Assembly (NCBI GenBank): GCA_026214975.1
Contig: CM047808.1
Coordinates: 60,910,583 to 60,974,582, forward strand
Source: Gentiana macrophylla
Taxonomy: Eukaryota; Streptophyta; Magnoliopsida; Gentianales; Gentianaceae
DNA: 64,000 nt
Reading direction: 5' to 3'
Each line of letters starts with the position of its first letter. The first letter of the stretch is position 1. The notes under the pieces were generated by a model. The model had not been told where the DNA came from and made no database searches. It saw only the letters and a program-made list of their open reading frames with translations. The translations under genes and the position numbers were made by a program. Shown here in pieces: positions 40,971-52,802 of this stretch.

Positions 40971-43900
40971 AAAGCATCAATAAGTCATTCCCCAAGACAA
41001 CATTTTCCATGGTCAAATCAGACTTACACAAGAAACTCGAGTCAACTCATACCATTCATGCTCATAAGGTATCCATTATTCACTACTTTCTATGAACCGA
41101 AGTGATGTGTGCATGTGCATTTGGTTTTATATATTCGTGGCAAGATTAAAGTTTTTGCTAACTTCGCAATCTCAACCTACCAACATCAGTATTCCCACTT
41201 CTTAAGCCTCGCAATGGGTAAAGACATGGTGCAATAAGCAAGAGCGTTATCTAAGAGGTTTTTGGACTCGGAGGCCGAGAATTCACTCAAAGCCTCTTAA
41301 AAATTTTAATTTATTCGCATTTCCTAACTTCAAGCATTAACACTTCTCAAGAAAGAGACTTGCTTTAAAAGTAAATTATGCATTGCAAGAATCCCCTCTC
41401 TCACGGATGAGTCAATAGCATTGAATATTACCACAAGCGAGGCTACTTTGGTAATGTTACTACAAGCCCAAAGTGTTTAACGCTTTGTCAAAACACAGAT
41501 TATTCTCAAGCTTATTACTCCGCTTTGATGGCCAGAAGATAGGAATACATCAGCAGATAAATATCGACACTAAGTCCACATAACCAATCATCTACGCAAT
41601 GTACACATAATTCTTCAATTATGATAATTGCATCACGATAAACTCGATTCAAAGATTGAGTAATCGAATAATAAATAACTACTTGCAACAATCGGCATGA
41701 ATATCCTTAAATTTTCATTCACATAAGTATAAAATGATCATGTACTCATGCAACTTGGTTCCTTTCCTATCAATTCTTAGCCAGGAACTCACAATTCTAA
41801 GGGCACGAGATAAATAATATGGCATTTATTCAATTTTTTTTCGATTTTTCACCGTTTCATTTAATTTTTAGTTATAACATATCATAGCTAAGTCTCCTAC
41901 CCCCCACTTAAACTTGGCATTGTCCCAAATGACAAAGAAAAAGGAGATTTTATGAAAATGACTTAGCTCTGGAAAAGGCTCTCAAGTAGATGCAGAACAT
42001 CGGAGTAATCTAAGCACATCGTGGAGAAGTAAGGGAAAACCTGTTTAAGCAAACCAAACAGAAATTCCACGAAACCGTTAATAACACGTCAATGGAAGTT
42101 ATGAAAGAATGTGGTAGTAATTAGATATAAAATATCCAAAACAATTTAAGCCACTTTATTTCATACAACCAATGACAAGGAAAACCAAAGAGTTAAAACT
42201 ACTCGCTCGCATACGAAGTCTAAAAAGGGATACATATATAGACGCAAAAGAAAATACTAAATAGAAAAAAAAATTAACACCCAACTAAAGAAGGTAGTCT
42301 GCATCTATAATCTCCACCGCTGAAATATTCTTAAAACCGGGTGGAGAAGACAAAGATCAAAAAGCATTGCCCCACGTGGGAAAACATGAGGTTGACTGGA
42401 TCAACCATGTATTCAATCCAGTGTAAAAGAGAAACTTGGTAAGGTATAACAGATTGAATGTGACCTATCGGCTAAAGATAAAATCAGATACCGAACGCAG
42501 ACTCTTCACGTTTTGATTGGATATCAACAACTTAGGGAGATGTAGCTTCTCCTCGAAATTACTAACCCAATGTATCACGTAAAAGTCATCACCGTCATCA
42601 ACAAGGTCGGATAGGTGTGATATTTTAGAACAAAACTCATCATCCAGAAATGCCGGGATAGGCGTAAAAGTGTGAAATTTAAAACTTCTGGTAGAAAGAT
42701 AAGTTGTATTTTGATCAAACCAAAAACTTTTAAAATTGAGCTAGGGTCAGAGCTACACTTACCCCGGCTAGGATCATGAAAACCAAAATGATAAAAGATC
42801 ATCATTAAAACTTAGCAACGGTTAAATTCCGCAACTAAAGGGTATTTTGTAAACAAAATGGAGGTTGAGAGTATGATGGGTTTTGAAAAATATATACAAA
42901 AAGGTGGTAAGAAAAGATAAATGGTGGGTAAGAAATTGTTGGGTGGGTACTGGGTGAGGGATTGGGTTTGGGTGGGAGAGTGAAATAGATGGAAAGAAAG
43001 AGAGGGGATGAAGGAATGGTTAGAAATGTTAACTGTGAGGCAGATTGGTGAGAGAATAGAAAGGTTGATGGGTGAAAAGGTACAAAGGAAAGGATAAGGG
43101 TAGTTGCAGAACGAATTGCACACAATTTTGGATTTTCACTCGGATCACCATTCTAAAAATTTTTGGGAGTTGACCGAAAAGCGTTCTTGTTCGCACCAAT
43201 CATTCTCTGTTACATTTTCAGTAATTCTCAAGCTCTCTTAATGCTTCCATCTTAAGGTTGATTGCTAAATTTCCTTTTCTTTAGCAATTTCTTGACTCTC
43301 CTAAGAAACTCTATTTCACGTGGCTTATATTGAGTAAAAAAAATTTGCACGTCCTTAGCCTAACGGCCATCGGAACACTACAAAATAAAAAACCTCAACA
43401 TGTGTCACGTTACTCTTATTTGACACAAAGAAAACAAAACCTAAAATCCTAAAAAGAAATCCTAAGGGTTTTAGAAGTAGTTCTGAGTTTAAAGTCCTCA
43501 GCTCGACTTTCCAAAAAGCATCCTTGTCAGTTATCCTTCTTGGATCACCAGATGTTGACCCTTGAGCACTATATGAGGTGGGCTCAGAGCTTTTATGGAT
43601 TAATATCATTCCTTGGTTGTGAGACCTAGGAAACGACTTTTATCCATACCATTTATACAAAGCTCTTGCCTCGGCTCTCGTTTTAGGAATTAGTGAATTC
43701 TAAGATTTAGTCCTAGGGACCCATTTTAATCATATTCTCTATAATGCTGCTTCATTATTCTATCTCAAAACTCAACGTCTTCTTTAGATTGTGAAAGCTT
43801 AAACTACACAAATTGTTGCTCCCCTGGCCAGTAGAAGCAATCTCATGCATATGACAATGAGATCTTGACAGAACTACGAGGAACTCCAAATTCACTGCTT

Positions 43901-44556
43901 CCCTCAACTACTGCATGTTTCCTTACACCCTCTAGATGAGACAGATTTGGGGCAGAACCTTCCACACTAATAAAATTAATCTTACAAACCAACTCCGGGC
44001 TAAGATTCATACTCAGGTTCATGTATAGGCTAACTTATGCTCAAAAAACCAAAAGATAGTAAATCATAAGCAGAAAAGGTAGTATATTTCCTTCAACATT
44101 GTACCACGAATAATTTGAACCTTAAATATTTTTCGGAGCCATCTTGGTGCTTTAAAGGTATTGCTTCCATCGCTTATCCCATCGCAGATTCGTAGCTCCA
44201 CATGTTGCTGGGTTATTTTTCAGCGCCCACGAAAAATTACTGACTCAGATTATTATTTCCCTGGTTTCTGCAAACAAAAGAGAAACAAGACGGACCGTAG
44301 ACTGATTTTAACATGGTTTCCCATGCTGCTATCAGACCTATGGATTAAACATACGGAGATAAACAGACACACGAGGTTCCAGAACCAGGCTCGCTGGCAA
44401 CGAGAGGCAGTCTAGCTGGGAGTGAAACCAACTGTTCTAGATTCTGGAATTTTTACATAAAGCAGATAACCAGAGGGACTCAAAAACGTAAAAACAGACT
44501 CTAAAACAGAAAACATGACATGAATAAAAAATTATTTATATATAAAATTGACCATT
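40971..44556 (-). other. Group C internal region, no gag-pol
   Basis: No supported gene. A second PPT module lies at 41891-41968: box AGCTAAGT at 41961-41968, stem-loop around 41918-41931, purine tract at 41896-41909 (all minus). 42845-43100 is a G/A-rich tract like the one in group B. A minus-strand 84-codon frame at 43355-43609 has no recognisable features. Confidence 0.6.
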
Positions 44557-44577
44557 GGTTCCCCGGCAACGGCGCCA
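44557..44577 (-). other. Primer-binding site (tRNA-Asp) of group C
   Basis: Minus-strand TGGCGCCGTTGCCGGGGAAC matches the 3' end of tRNA-Asp, the primer used by Athila-type elements. It lies six bases inside the 5' LTR. Confidence 0.92.
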
Positions 44578-44583
44578 AAAACT

Positions 44584-46299
44584 TGATGACGTAGATCAAG
44601 TGATAATAAAATACTTGACCACCATAAACCAATACTAGCAAGAGGACTAGGCCCATCGTAGTATAGCTATAGCGAATCAAGGTCGATCCCACAGGGAACC
44701 AATTGTGGATCATTTATATATAAACAATTAATCATTCATGCCGAGCACATAAAGGCGGTCTACGACCAACAAAAGACAAGAAAAAGTAAAGGACACGACC
44801 CGACACAACACATAAACAACGTAATTAACCTCCCCAATTATTATGTTATCGTTTGGATCTAGAGATTCTATATAATTAAGCTAGACTCGACAACTATTAA
44901 TCCGATCCGTATTTCTTTCATAGTGGCTACGGAGTCATCCCCAAACTAGATCTAGCCCGGTAGGCCATCTAGATCACTATGCTACATCACGTGACTTTGC
45001 TTTTTCGGCCTCCATCTCATATGACTCACGCTTACAAAACTAGGGATGCCGATATTAACCGTATTCCTCACCTAGGCAACATTCCTTTGTTCAGCGCATT
45101 TCTAAGCGATCGCATCGACTCCGGCCCCATTAACACTAACTTTTTAGGTATCAGTTAATATACGATGTACGTATAACTAGGTGTGCACAATTCCCTAATA
45201 CGTAATGTATCTAGATCTCACTGAAGTCCCGAAGATCAATTCATGAGCCGACCTAGGAGTCCCATATTGGTATTTCCTAATAATATGCTAATTAAAACAG
45301 ACGAGCAACGTAGCCATAGCCATACCTACTAAGATAAGAAATTCTAGGTGGACAATCACACCATAAAGACGTGGCTAGATTGACGCGGCAAAAACCTAAA
45401 TCTTAGCGTTTCTACATACGTAACGGATAACATAGAGACTCCTAAAGCAATTATATAGATCTACTAAAAACTCGGTTGTCGATCATACCAAAGTCATCTA
45501 TAGGTCACCGGATAACAGATCTGGGCGTGTGAATCCTTATAGACAAGGAATCCCCACTGCCTCATATCGTATCCTTAGATCTACATCGTCCGGTGAAGAA
45601 CGAACAACCTCAAATGATAAATAATAATTGGGGACTTAATTACAAAGAACTAAGAATAAATAAATACAAGAACTTACATTATTGCAGAACTTGCATAAAA
45701 ACTGCTCTAAGAAAAACTAACGATTTTATTATAAACTGAAAAGTGTATATGGTTGTGTAGAGTGTGTATGGTGTGTATGACATGCCTTTATTTATAGGGG
45801 CTCAAGCTAATTAAGAGATATACTTCAAAATATCAAAACAAATAAGAGATAACTCCCGGCCGATCTTCGGGAGAAAGCAAAATGCGCCCCAAAAGTGCTC
45901 CCTATTGGCGCCAATCTTGGATTGCCTTACTCCTCTTTTCGTGCTTATCCGATCCTTATCTTGAATTTCTTTTGATTTATTATCTTGAGATTTAATTCTT
46001 CCATTTGTATTTATCCTCCAAAATTATCTAAATCTGTAAAATAGATATTTATCCCAAAATAAATCATATTTAAATAAAACGGATAAATATAATAAAAACG
46101 GATAAATACCGATTTATATAATAAAACGGATAAACACCAAATTATATCTTATAAATGGATAAATACCAAATTATATAATATAAATCACATAACATTAAAT
46201 AATACATATAAACATGCGATTTATCACAAAATATATGTTATTAGTCTCGATTTAAGGTCAACGTTGATGAGTTTTACGGGTATAATTTGACCGTCATCA
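44584..46299 (-). repeat. Group C 5' LTR
   Basis: 1716 bp from TGATGACGTAGATCA to GACCGTCATCA; partner of 39242-40936. Confidence 0.93.
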
Positions 46300-46304
46300 G
46301 TCTC
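46300..46304. repeat. Target-site duplication GTCTC (right)
   Basis: Partner of 39237-39241. The Tat RT reading resumes directly after it. Confidence 0.93.
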
Positions 46305-46590
46305 CTGAACAATACATGCTCGATGTTAGAGAGGTATTCAGTGTGCTCAGACAAACACAGATGAAGCTGAACCCCAAAGTGTGCACGTTTGGGGTAAGGT
46401 CGGGAAAATTTCTGGTGTACATAATATCCGGGGAAGGTATCAAAGAGAATCCAGACAAGATTGAGGCATTGAGGTCTATGCTACCGCCAAAGAGCATCAA
46501 AGAAGTACAAAGGTTAATAGGGCGTATGGCTTCTCTAAACATATTCCTGTCCAAATCAGTACAGCGTGCCTTACCATTTTTCAAAGTTTA
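46305..46590 (+). pseudogene. Tat-like reverse transcriptase, thumb region
   Basis: Continues the RT interrupted at 39241: DVREVFSVLRQTQMKLNPKV, CTFGVRSGKFLVYIISGEGI, IEALRSMLPPKSIKEVQRLI and GRMASLNIFLSKSVQRALPF. The open frame is 46316-46591. It ends by a shift into the RNase H part. Confidence 0.9.
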
Positions 46591-47290
46591 AGAAAAACAA
46601 GTCCCTTCCGGTGGAATGAGGATAGCCAAGAGGCCTTTGAAGACATTAAGGCTTACTTATCCGAGCTGACAACCCTGACCTCTCCTTAGGAAGAAGAAAT
46701 TGGCTAATATACATAGCAGTTTCCAAAGAAGCAGTCAATACAGTCCTGATCAGGAATGAGGACAATATGCAGAGACCAAGATTTTTTATGTGAGTAGAGC
46801 TCACGCTGGACCCAAAGTCACAAACACTAATACGGAAAAGTTGGCATTGGCTTTGGTACATGCTTCAAGAAAGCTAAGGCCATATTTTCCGGCACATTCA
46901 ATAACTGTGGTGATCACCATTACGATGGATATTAGCCCGACTGCACACGCCAGAAGTTTAGCTGGCTGGGTTGTAGAGCTTGCAGAGTATGACTGGACTT
47001 CCAACTCCGAACTGCGGTCATGGCCCGGGACTTAGCAGACTTCTTAGCTGAAGGAATATCCGTACACATCGAGAGAGATTACACGAAGATACAAGCCAAG
47101 TTGTGGACACTGCACGTAGATGGGACAAAGAGAAAAGAGAGGGGGGGGAGCAGACTCCCCTTTCATAAGACAAAGAGGAAAAGAGTTTCCATATGCCTTG
47201 CGCTTTAAGTTCAAAGCAACAAATAATGAATCGTAGTATAAGGCCTTGATTACAAGGCTACGACTAGCCAAACAAGCTAGGTGCAACTAA
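46591..47290 (+). pseudogene. Tat-like RNase H region
   Basis: Broken plus-strand frames show the connection (FRWNEDSQEAFEDIKAYLSE), the end of the gypsy RNase H (RDLADFLAEG near 47025-47060), then a second RNase H-type start LWTLHVDGTKRKERGG at 47101-47150. Two RNase H units in tandem are a Tat-lineage trait. Many stops. Confidence 0.7.
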
Positions 47291-47559
47291 TTTACAGTGT
47301 TTTCGCCATCTCTCTTTGTGGTTAATCATGTTAAATGGTAGTATGAAGCTAAAGTAGAACCAATAAAAAAATTTATCTCTCGCCCAAGCCTTGATCGTAA
47401 GTTCAAGTCACTCGGATCGAAAGCGTGTCTCTTGATCTCGTAGTAAATGAGTCGCGCACTCTCAAAGTTAGCATTTAACTTTTTCTCGTGATAAGAAGGT
47501 TCCGCCGAGAAGCCAACGTAACGGTTACCTCCGTAACGGTTAAACCTATTACTCAAGAT

Positions 47560-48760
47560 CAAGACATGGATAGACCCCATGGTGTCCTATTCAAACATGG
47601 CATCCTACTAGCAGATAAGTCTCAGCTTGCAAGATGAAACTTTTAACAAGCCGGGTACTCTCTATTCAATGAAGTTCTTTACTGCATAATCCTTTATCTC
47701 TCCTTGGCTTAGATGTGCTTCAATTGATGAGGGAATTATCTCATCATATAGATTCACTTAAGTATTTGGGGAAACCATGCGAGGGCAAGGACCCTAGCAA
47801 GAATTTGTCGCCTATTTGGGTATTACTGGCCCACCATGCAAAGTGATGCAAACGAACTCGTCTTGAAGTGAAAATCATGCTAGGTGCATGACAATATGTC
47901 TCATCAGCCTTCCCAAACAATGGTTCCTATAGTCTCTCCTTGGCCCTTTTATCAATGGGGAGTAGACCTGGTCGGGCCACTTCCTTGAGATCCGGGAAAT
48001 CTCAGGTTCTTGTTGTGGCAGTCGACTATTTTACTAAGTGGATTGAAGCTAAAGCTCTACCTACCATCACTGCCAAGGCCATTCGAAAATTTCTTTGGAA
48101 GACTCTAATCTCAGACAATAGAACTCAATTTGAAGACAAAATAGTTATATTGAGGTGTGCCGAGCCGGGCATCACTCAACACTTTACCTCTGTTATCCAT
48201 CCACAGGCAAATGGACAAGTTGAACAAACATGTCATGATCGGTTTGAAAAAGAGACTAAAGATGAAGGTGAAAATTAGATAGACATCTACCCAACATACT
48301 TTGGGCTTACAGACTACATCAAACTCACTCACATGGTGAGACACCTTTTTCCCTGGCCTCTGGGAGTGAAACAGTCATTCCAGCCGAGATTGGTCTTCCA
48401 TGCTCAAGGTTAGAACTTTACATACAAACAGATCAGGAATATGAACTTAGACATTCTAAAGATGACTTAGAAGTGACCAGAGAGGCGGCCTACATTAGAA
48501 TGGCCAAATACAAGCCAAGAATATCTCAATACTATAAATCCAGAGTTAATCACTCCTACGTTAAAGAAGGAGATCTAGTGCTGAGAAGGAATGAAGTTAG
48601 TAGGTAGGGTCCATAAGGCAAGCTTGACCCGAACTGGGAAGGACCGTACAGGGTGATAAAGGTCCATGGAAAGGGGTCATATCAGCTAGCTGATACAAGT
48701 GGCAAGACCATACCGAGAAGCTGGAATGCCAACAACTTGTGTCAAGGACAGGTGCTAGAC
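47560..48760 (+). pseudogene. Tat-like integrase
   Basis: After about 270 bp without recognisable coding comes a decayed zinc domain (GYYWPTMQSDANELV near 47815-47860). The catalytic core follows: WGVDLVGPLP near 47960, VVAVDYFTKWIEAKALPTIT, ISDNRTQF near 48110, HPQANGQVEQ near 48200. The C-terminal part has DPNWEGPYRVIKVHGKGSYQ and PRSWNANNLCQ near 48630-48745. All three acidic residues can be found but stops and shifts separate them. Confidence 0.85.
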
Positions 48761-48914
48761 TTGTGTTATTTTCTTTTCAATTTTATTTATTCCAATAAGA
48801 TGTAATTGACATCAATGTGTTTTAATAAAAAAAATTCTTTATATAAGTATGGTATTGTTAATTTATAGCCCAAAAAGGGAAAATCAAACTGGGCTCTGCT
48901 GGTCAGACTCAGAA
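48761..48914 (+). other. Post-integrase non-coding sequence of Tat-like element
   Basis: AT-rich; no frame. Leads into the tandem repeat. Confidence 0.4.
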
Positions 48915-49165
48915 AATTTGGCAAAGGACAAACTCTTTAAGTCTGCAGGTTAGACAAATCGAATCGAAGCTCAGAGGCCGACTCAAAAAAGTTTTCAAAG
49001 GACAAACTCTTTAAGTCTGCAGATCAGACAAATCTGAACTGAGCTCCACATATAGTTTTCAAAGGACAAACTCTTTAATTCTCGCAGTCGATACAAATCC
49101 AAATCGAGCTCGAGGCCGACTCGAGATAGTTTGCAAAGGACAAAATTTCTAAGTTTGCAAGCCGT
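48915..49165 (+). repeat. Four-copy ~74-bp tandem repeat in Tat-like 3' region
   Basis: CAAAGGACAAACTCTTTAAG recurs at 48922, 48996, 49060 and 49134 (spacings 74, 64 and 74 bp; the third unit has a 10-bp deletion). Each unit also has a GTCTGCAG..CAGACAAATC dyad and GAGCTC. Such minisatellites are typical of the 3' region of Tat/Ogre elements. Confidence 0.92.
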
Positions 49166-49479
49166 GCAATTTCAAAATCATAGATATAAAATACGTAAAG
49201 TTGAATAAAAGCGAGATATCTTAACAACAAGTATGTCATCCAATACCACGAGTAATGCATGCCATACTTGGGGAAGGCAAAAGGCACCAGGTAAGTACTT
49301 GAACTCAAAATAGAAGTTCTTAATAGAAACATAGTGGGCAAAGCACCACAAATGTTGAAAAATTACAAGTTTTTCAAAAGGTTTTATAAAACAAAAATTT
49401 CTTAGCAAAATAAGAGGTACAACACAGAGTTCGCTTTTAGCAAAGAAGATTCTACTTTGCTCAGTGAAGAAGGTCAAGC

Positions 49480-51311
49480 TAGTAAGAAGGAGCAGAGTGG
49501 CTTTTAGCATACTTGACTCCAATATCCTCACCGTTCTTGAACTCCTTCTGTCGGTCATCATTGACCTTTCCTGAGCCTAGCCTGAACATGCTATGGTGAG
49601 GCAGGGTTGGAAACAACCAGACAAAGAAATTGCCCCTTGGCCTCATCAACTCCCAAAGTATATAGCTCACCCACATAATAGGGCCCAACAGGGTTTTTGT
49701 GGGCCTCAAAGAAGGTGTCCTGAGGACTTACACTCATGGACAGCCTGAGCAACTCGAGTTAGGATCTAAGCCTTCAGCTCATCCTTTTCAGCTCGGAGCA
49801 TGGCCAAATTCCAACCCAGCTCGGAGTTCTCCTATGTATACTTGTCATAAGCTGCTAGAAGCTCAACAGCGTAATAGTCTTGGACCTTCTTTAGTTCAGC
49901 CTCGTGAGCTTGAACCAGCTCCTTCAAGGCTTTATTTTCCTCATTCAAGGCCTGTTTTCTTCATCTTTGGCTATGGCAGAGTCCCTGTGATTCTGCCGGG
50001 TAGCCCTCAGGTCTTTTATGGTTTTCTTTTGAGCCTCTTTGCTAGCCGAGGACTCAGCGAGTCTCTTTAAAAACTCTTGCCTAATTTGGGCTCCCTGCAA
50101 TAAGTGCATATAAGTAAAAAGAAGAATATATAATACAAGAGGCCAGGATAAAAGAATAAAATCTTACCACTGCAGCAAGATCTTTGTCAGATAACTCAGA
50201 TAAACGCCCTTGACCCACTGGTGCCTCATCCTCATGGTCAACATCCTCCCCATCTCATTCAGGATGAAAGAGTGACCTCTTCCTCTTAGATCTACCCCTT
50301 TGAGGGGTGTCAACAATCAGGGCTTGGCTCCTTCTTTGGAGCCTAAACTCATTTCCCTCCTCTTCCTCCCTCTTAGTGGTCTCGTCTGGATCCACTAGGT
50401 CGGCACCTTCCCGGACGGCATGGAAAGAGGAACCAAGAAAATCCTCAGGATGCTCGGGCAGGATCTGAGCCGCGAAAGGAACCAACACAAGACTCTGGAC
50501 CGAGCAAACTACCACCAAAGACTCTCTATCCTCTCCGACTCCTGTCAAGATTGAGTTGAGCACCAACAGGTGCCTCCTCTTCCTCGGCAGCATCCGCAAA
50601 TAGCTCAGCATAACTAGACACTGCAAAAACTAGATCAATTTAAAGTCAGCACAAAAATAATTATGCCAAGAAAGCAGAGAATACAGCGAATGCAAGAACC
50701 CTACAAATTTCAGAATCTTCTTAACTCATTTCTAGATATGGGTCAGGGCCAGCGGTGGATAATTGGGGAGAATCAATTTACTTAGAAGAATATTTCATCA
50801 GGAAAAGATGGATGCCACACGTATGGATGTCCTCTATCAATTTATTATCAATGTCTATAGGCCGAGGGTCACTAGCTAAATCGACAGTATTCCATCTGCC
50901 CAGATTGATCTCCACCTCAAGACGAATGAAGAAAAATCGACGCTTCCAATCTCTGTAAGAGGATTCTCCCTTTTAAAGGATTTGGATGTCCTTTTAGAAA
51001 TCACCCCGACGGGGAAAACAATATTACCCAGGCAAGTCAAGCACTTTCTTGTACTGATAGAAGAGTCTGAAATATTGTACCGTGAATGGGATGCAGACTC
51101 ACCGGCACCAGATGGCAAAGCCGATGATTGCTCTTATACCATTGGGGACAACCTGGGCAATCCCTAGTCCATAATGCTCTAGAACATCTAGGAGGGCAGG
51201 ACAGAGAGGAAACCTTAGACCACAAAGGGGTTGATCTCTCTATATACAGCATAGTACCTCTCTGGAGGCTGATAGGCATATATACCGGCTATAGGAATTT
51301 GAGGGTCATAC
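49480..51311 (-). pseudogene. Antisense ORF of Tat-like element (gypsy-type transposon protein with coiled coil)
   Basis: Minus-strand frames opposite to pol. N-terminal side at 50870-51310: PERYYAVYREINPF, KCLTCLGNIVFPVGVI and the signature WKRRFFFIRLEVEINLGRW of the putative gypsy-type transposon family. The middle (50255-50626) is Arg/Glu-rich, ending RRSQALIVDTPQRGRSKRKR. Then comes a long coiled coil at about 49740-50095 (NKALKELVQAHEAELKKVQD, LGWNLAMLRAEKDELKA) and a C terminus near 49480-49710. Tat-lineage elements are known to carry such an ORF between pol and the 3' LTR in antisense. Function unknown. Frameshifts and stops break it, and its start is cut by the Tork-like LTR. Confidence 0.65.
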
Positions 51312-52802
51312 TGCTGGATATACAGAAACACGAATCCGGATCCGATACATAATTTGATCGTCAGATCTGATTCACAACACCGATCGAGACACTCGATATT
51401 GCACAGCAGAAGCTACGAATAAATTCGCATGCGATGTTACCACGATATGATTCACATAAACAATTAATCTACAAGAAGGTTAATAGATTTACCTTAATGG
51501 AAAGAGATTATAAATTCGACAAAAGGGAGAAGCCACAATCTTCCGGATTGTATCTCCTAGCGACGACTGGTGGACGTCGATCCTCACCGTAGAACCTCCT
51601 TGAATGCACAAGAAAAATCCTAGATTTTTCTTCTCTTAATGACTAGAACAAGAAACTAATTTTTCTGTTCTTTTTTCTTAAGTGTGGCGCCAATTTTGTT
51701 GTGTCAATGTGTTGGGAGGAACTCTCTTTATATAGGAAAATAACTAGTAAAGAGAGAGTTATCCTTTTCACACCATAAAAACCTATTCCCATAAGGAAAA
51801 GATATTTTTCCCACAAAATAAGAGATAATTCCCAAAAAATCAATCTCTTTATTTTTCCATTAATTATCCAACAAATAGATAATTAATTAATTACACATGT
51901 GACATAATCTAGAAAAATTTCTTTTCCTAATTTATCACATAAAATGGCACCAATATAGTCATTAATTTTAATAGAAAATGTCATTTTTATATTACATATT
52001 ATTTACCAAATAAATAATATTCGCATATTCATTAAATAGACAAACTATTTAATTTATTCTCGAGGTTCCAGAACGAAAAAAACACTCATGTTAGAGCCAC
52101 CGAGGACCATGGACCTATAACCCATGAGCTACAATAAATTGAATAAAATATTCATCGAACATAATATTTCTACTTAATTCATTAATTCGAATTACACCAC
52201 CATAAATCCGAAACTGAACTCTATCGATTATAGATATAACTTATTCTCAAAACGTCGAGTCGAGTCGATAAGTGTCCATTGACATAATCACTACATATAA
52301 ACTCACCCTCCACAGACTATCCGTAATGAAGTAGGATTATTTCCCTTAACCTTCTTCAATTCGTCTTGTCCTTATTTACCATTAACCCACTAGTGATTAA
52401 ATAGTTCATAACCAATACGAACTGCATGGATCGATCAGTTTCTTGGATTAACAATAAGGGGATTATCTTTCTACTTCCCGCAGGAAGGAATGGATTCCAT
52501 ATCTGTGAGACACACACTTCTCACTCATTCCAGAATAGTGCCAACGTGAAAGTGATTCAGGCCGCGCCTCTTAGCGATCCTTAACGAACACATCAAACGC
52601 TATCCTAAAACAAGTAGGAGTCCGTAATCACTTCAGGATTAAGGTTAATCCTTATATGATCATCTTGTGATTTAATAAGATTTCTCAATCACGGAATTAT
52701 ATGAGAAACTCAGATTAAATCGGTCCAGTCCGATATGACTCTCATCATATATAAATGCCCCACTTAGACAACCAATGTCGATGGTCCGGATAGGACGGTC
52801 AC
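51312..52802 (-). repeat. Tork-like 3' LTR, distal part
   Basis: Together with 62306-62581 it forms an LTR of about 1.77 kb. TATA box TATATAAAG (minus) at 51726-51734. The last five bases (52798-52802, GTCAC) are the target duplicated by copia 2. Five flanking bases on the left are CATAC. Confidence 0.82.

Larger units (their letters stand above)
39242..46299 (-). mobile_element. Athila-like group C non-autonomous element
   Basis: 7058 bp, with LTRs of 1695 and 1716 bp and TSD GTCTC. An Asp-tRNA PBS beside the right LTR and a PPT beside the left LTR set the orientation as minus. The 3.65-kb internal region has no gag or pol, so it must be mobilised by other elements. In one 98-base stretch the two LTRs differ at four positions, all transitions. 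Confidence 0.92.
37931..51311 (+). mobile_element. Tat/Retand-like Ty3/gypsy element (interrupted, ends missing)
   Basis: Plus-strand pol in gypsy order, with second RNase H-type sequence, a 3' minisatellite and an antisense ORF after pol, as described for the Tat lineage (Retand, Grande, RIRE2, Ogre relatives). Cut on the left by a SIRE-like LTR, on the right by a Tork-like copia, and internally by a group C element. No LTR of its own is visible. Confidence 0.8.

Noticed and set aside
42812..43125. Two overlapping ~100-codon Ser/Pro/Phe-rich minus frames with hydrophobic look
   Set aside because: Both come from one G/A-rich tract of group C read on the other strand; neither matches a family, and group B has the same tract without a frame.
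44557..44577. tRNA-Asp gene
   Set aside because: Only the 3'-end complement of the tRNA is present, exactly beside an LTR, so it is a PBS.
46801..47004. Minus-strand frames in the Tat-like RNase H region
   Set aside because: Shadows of the plus-strand RNase H.
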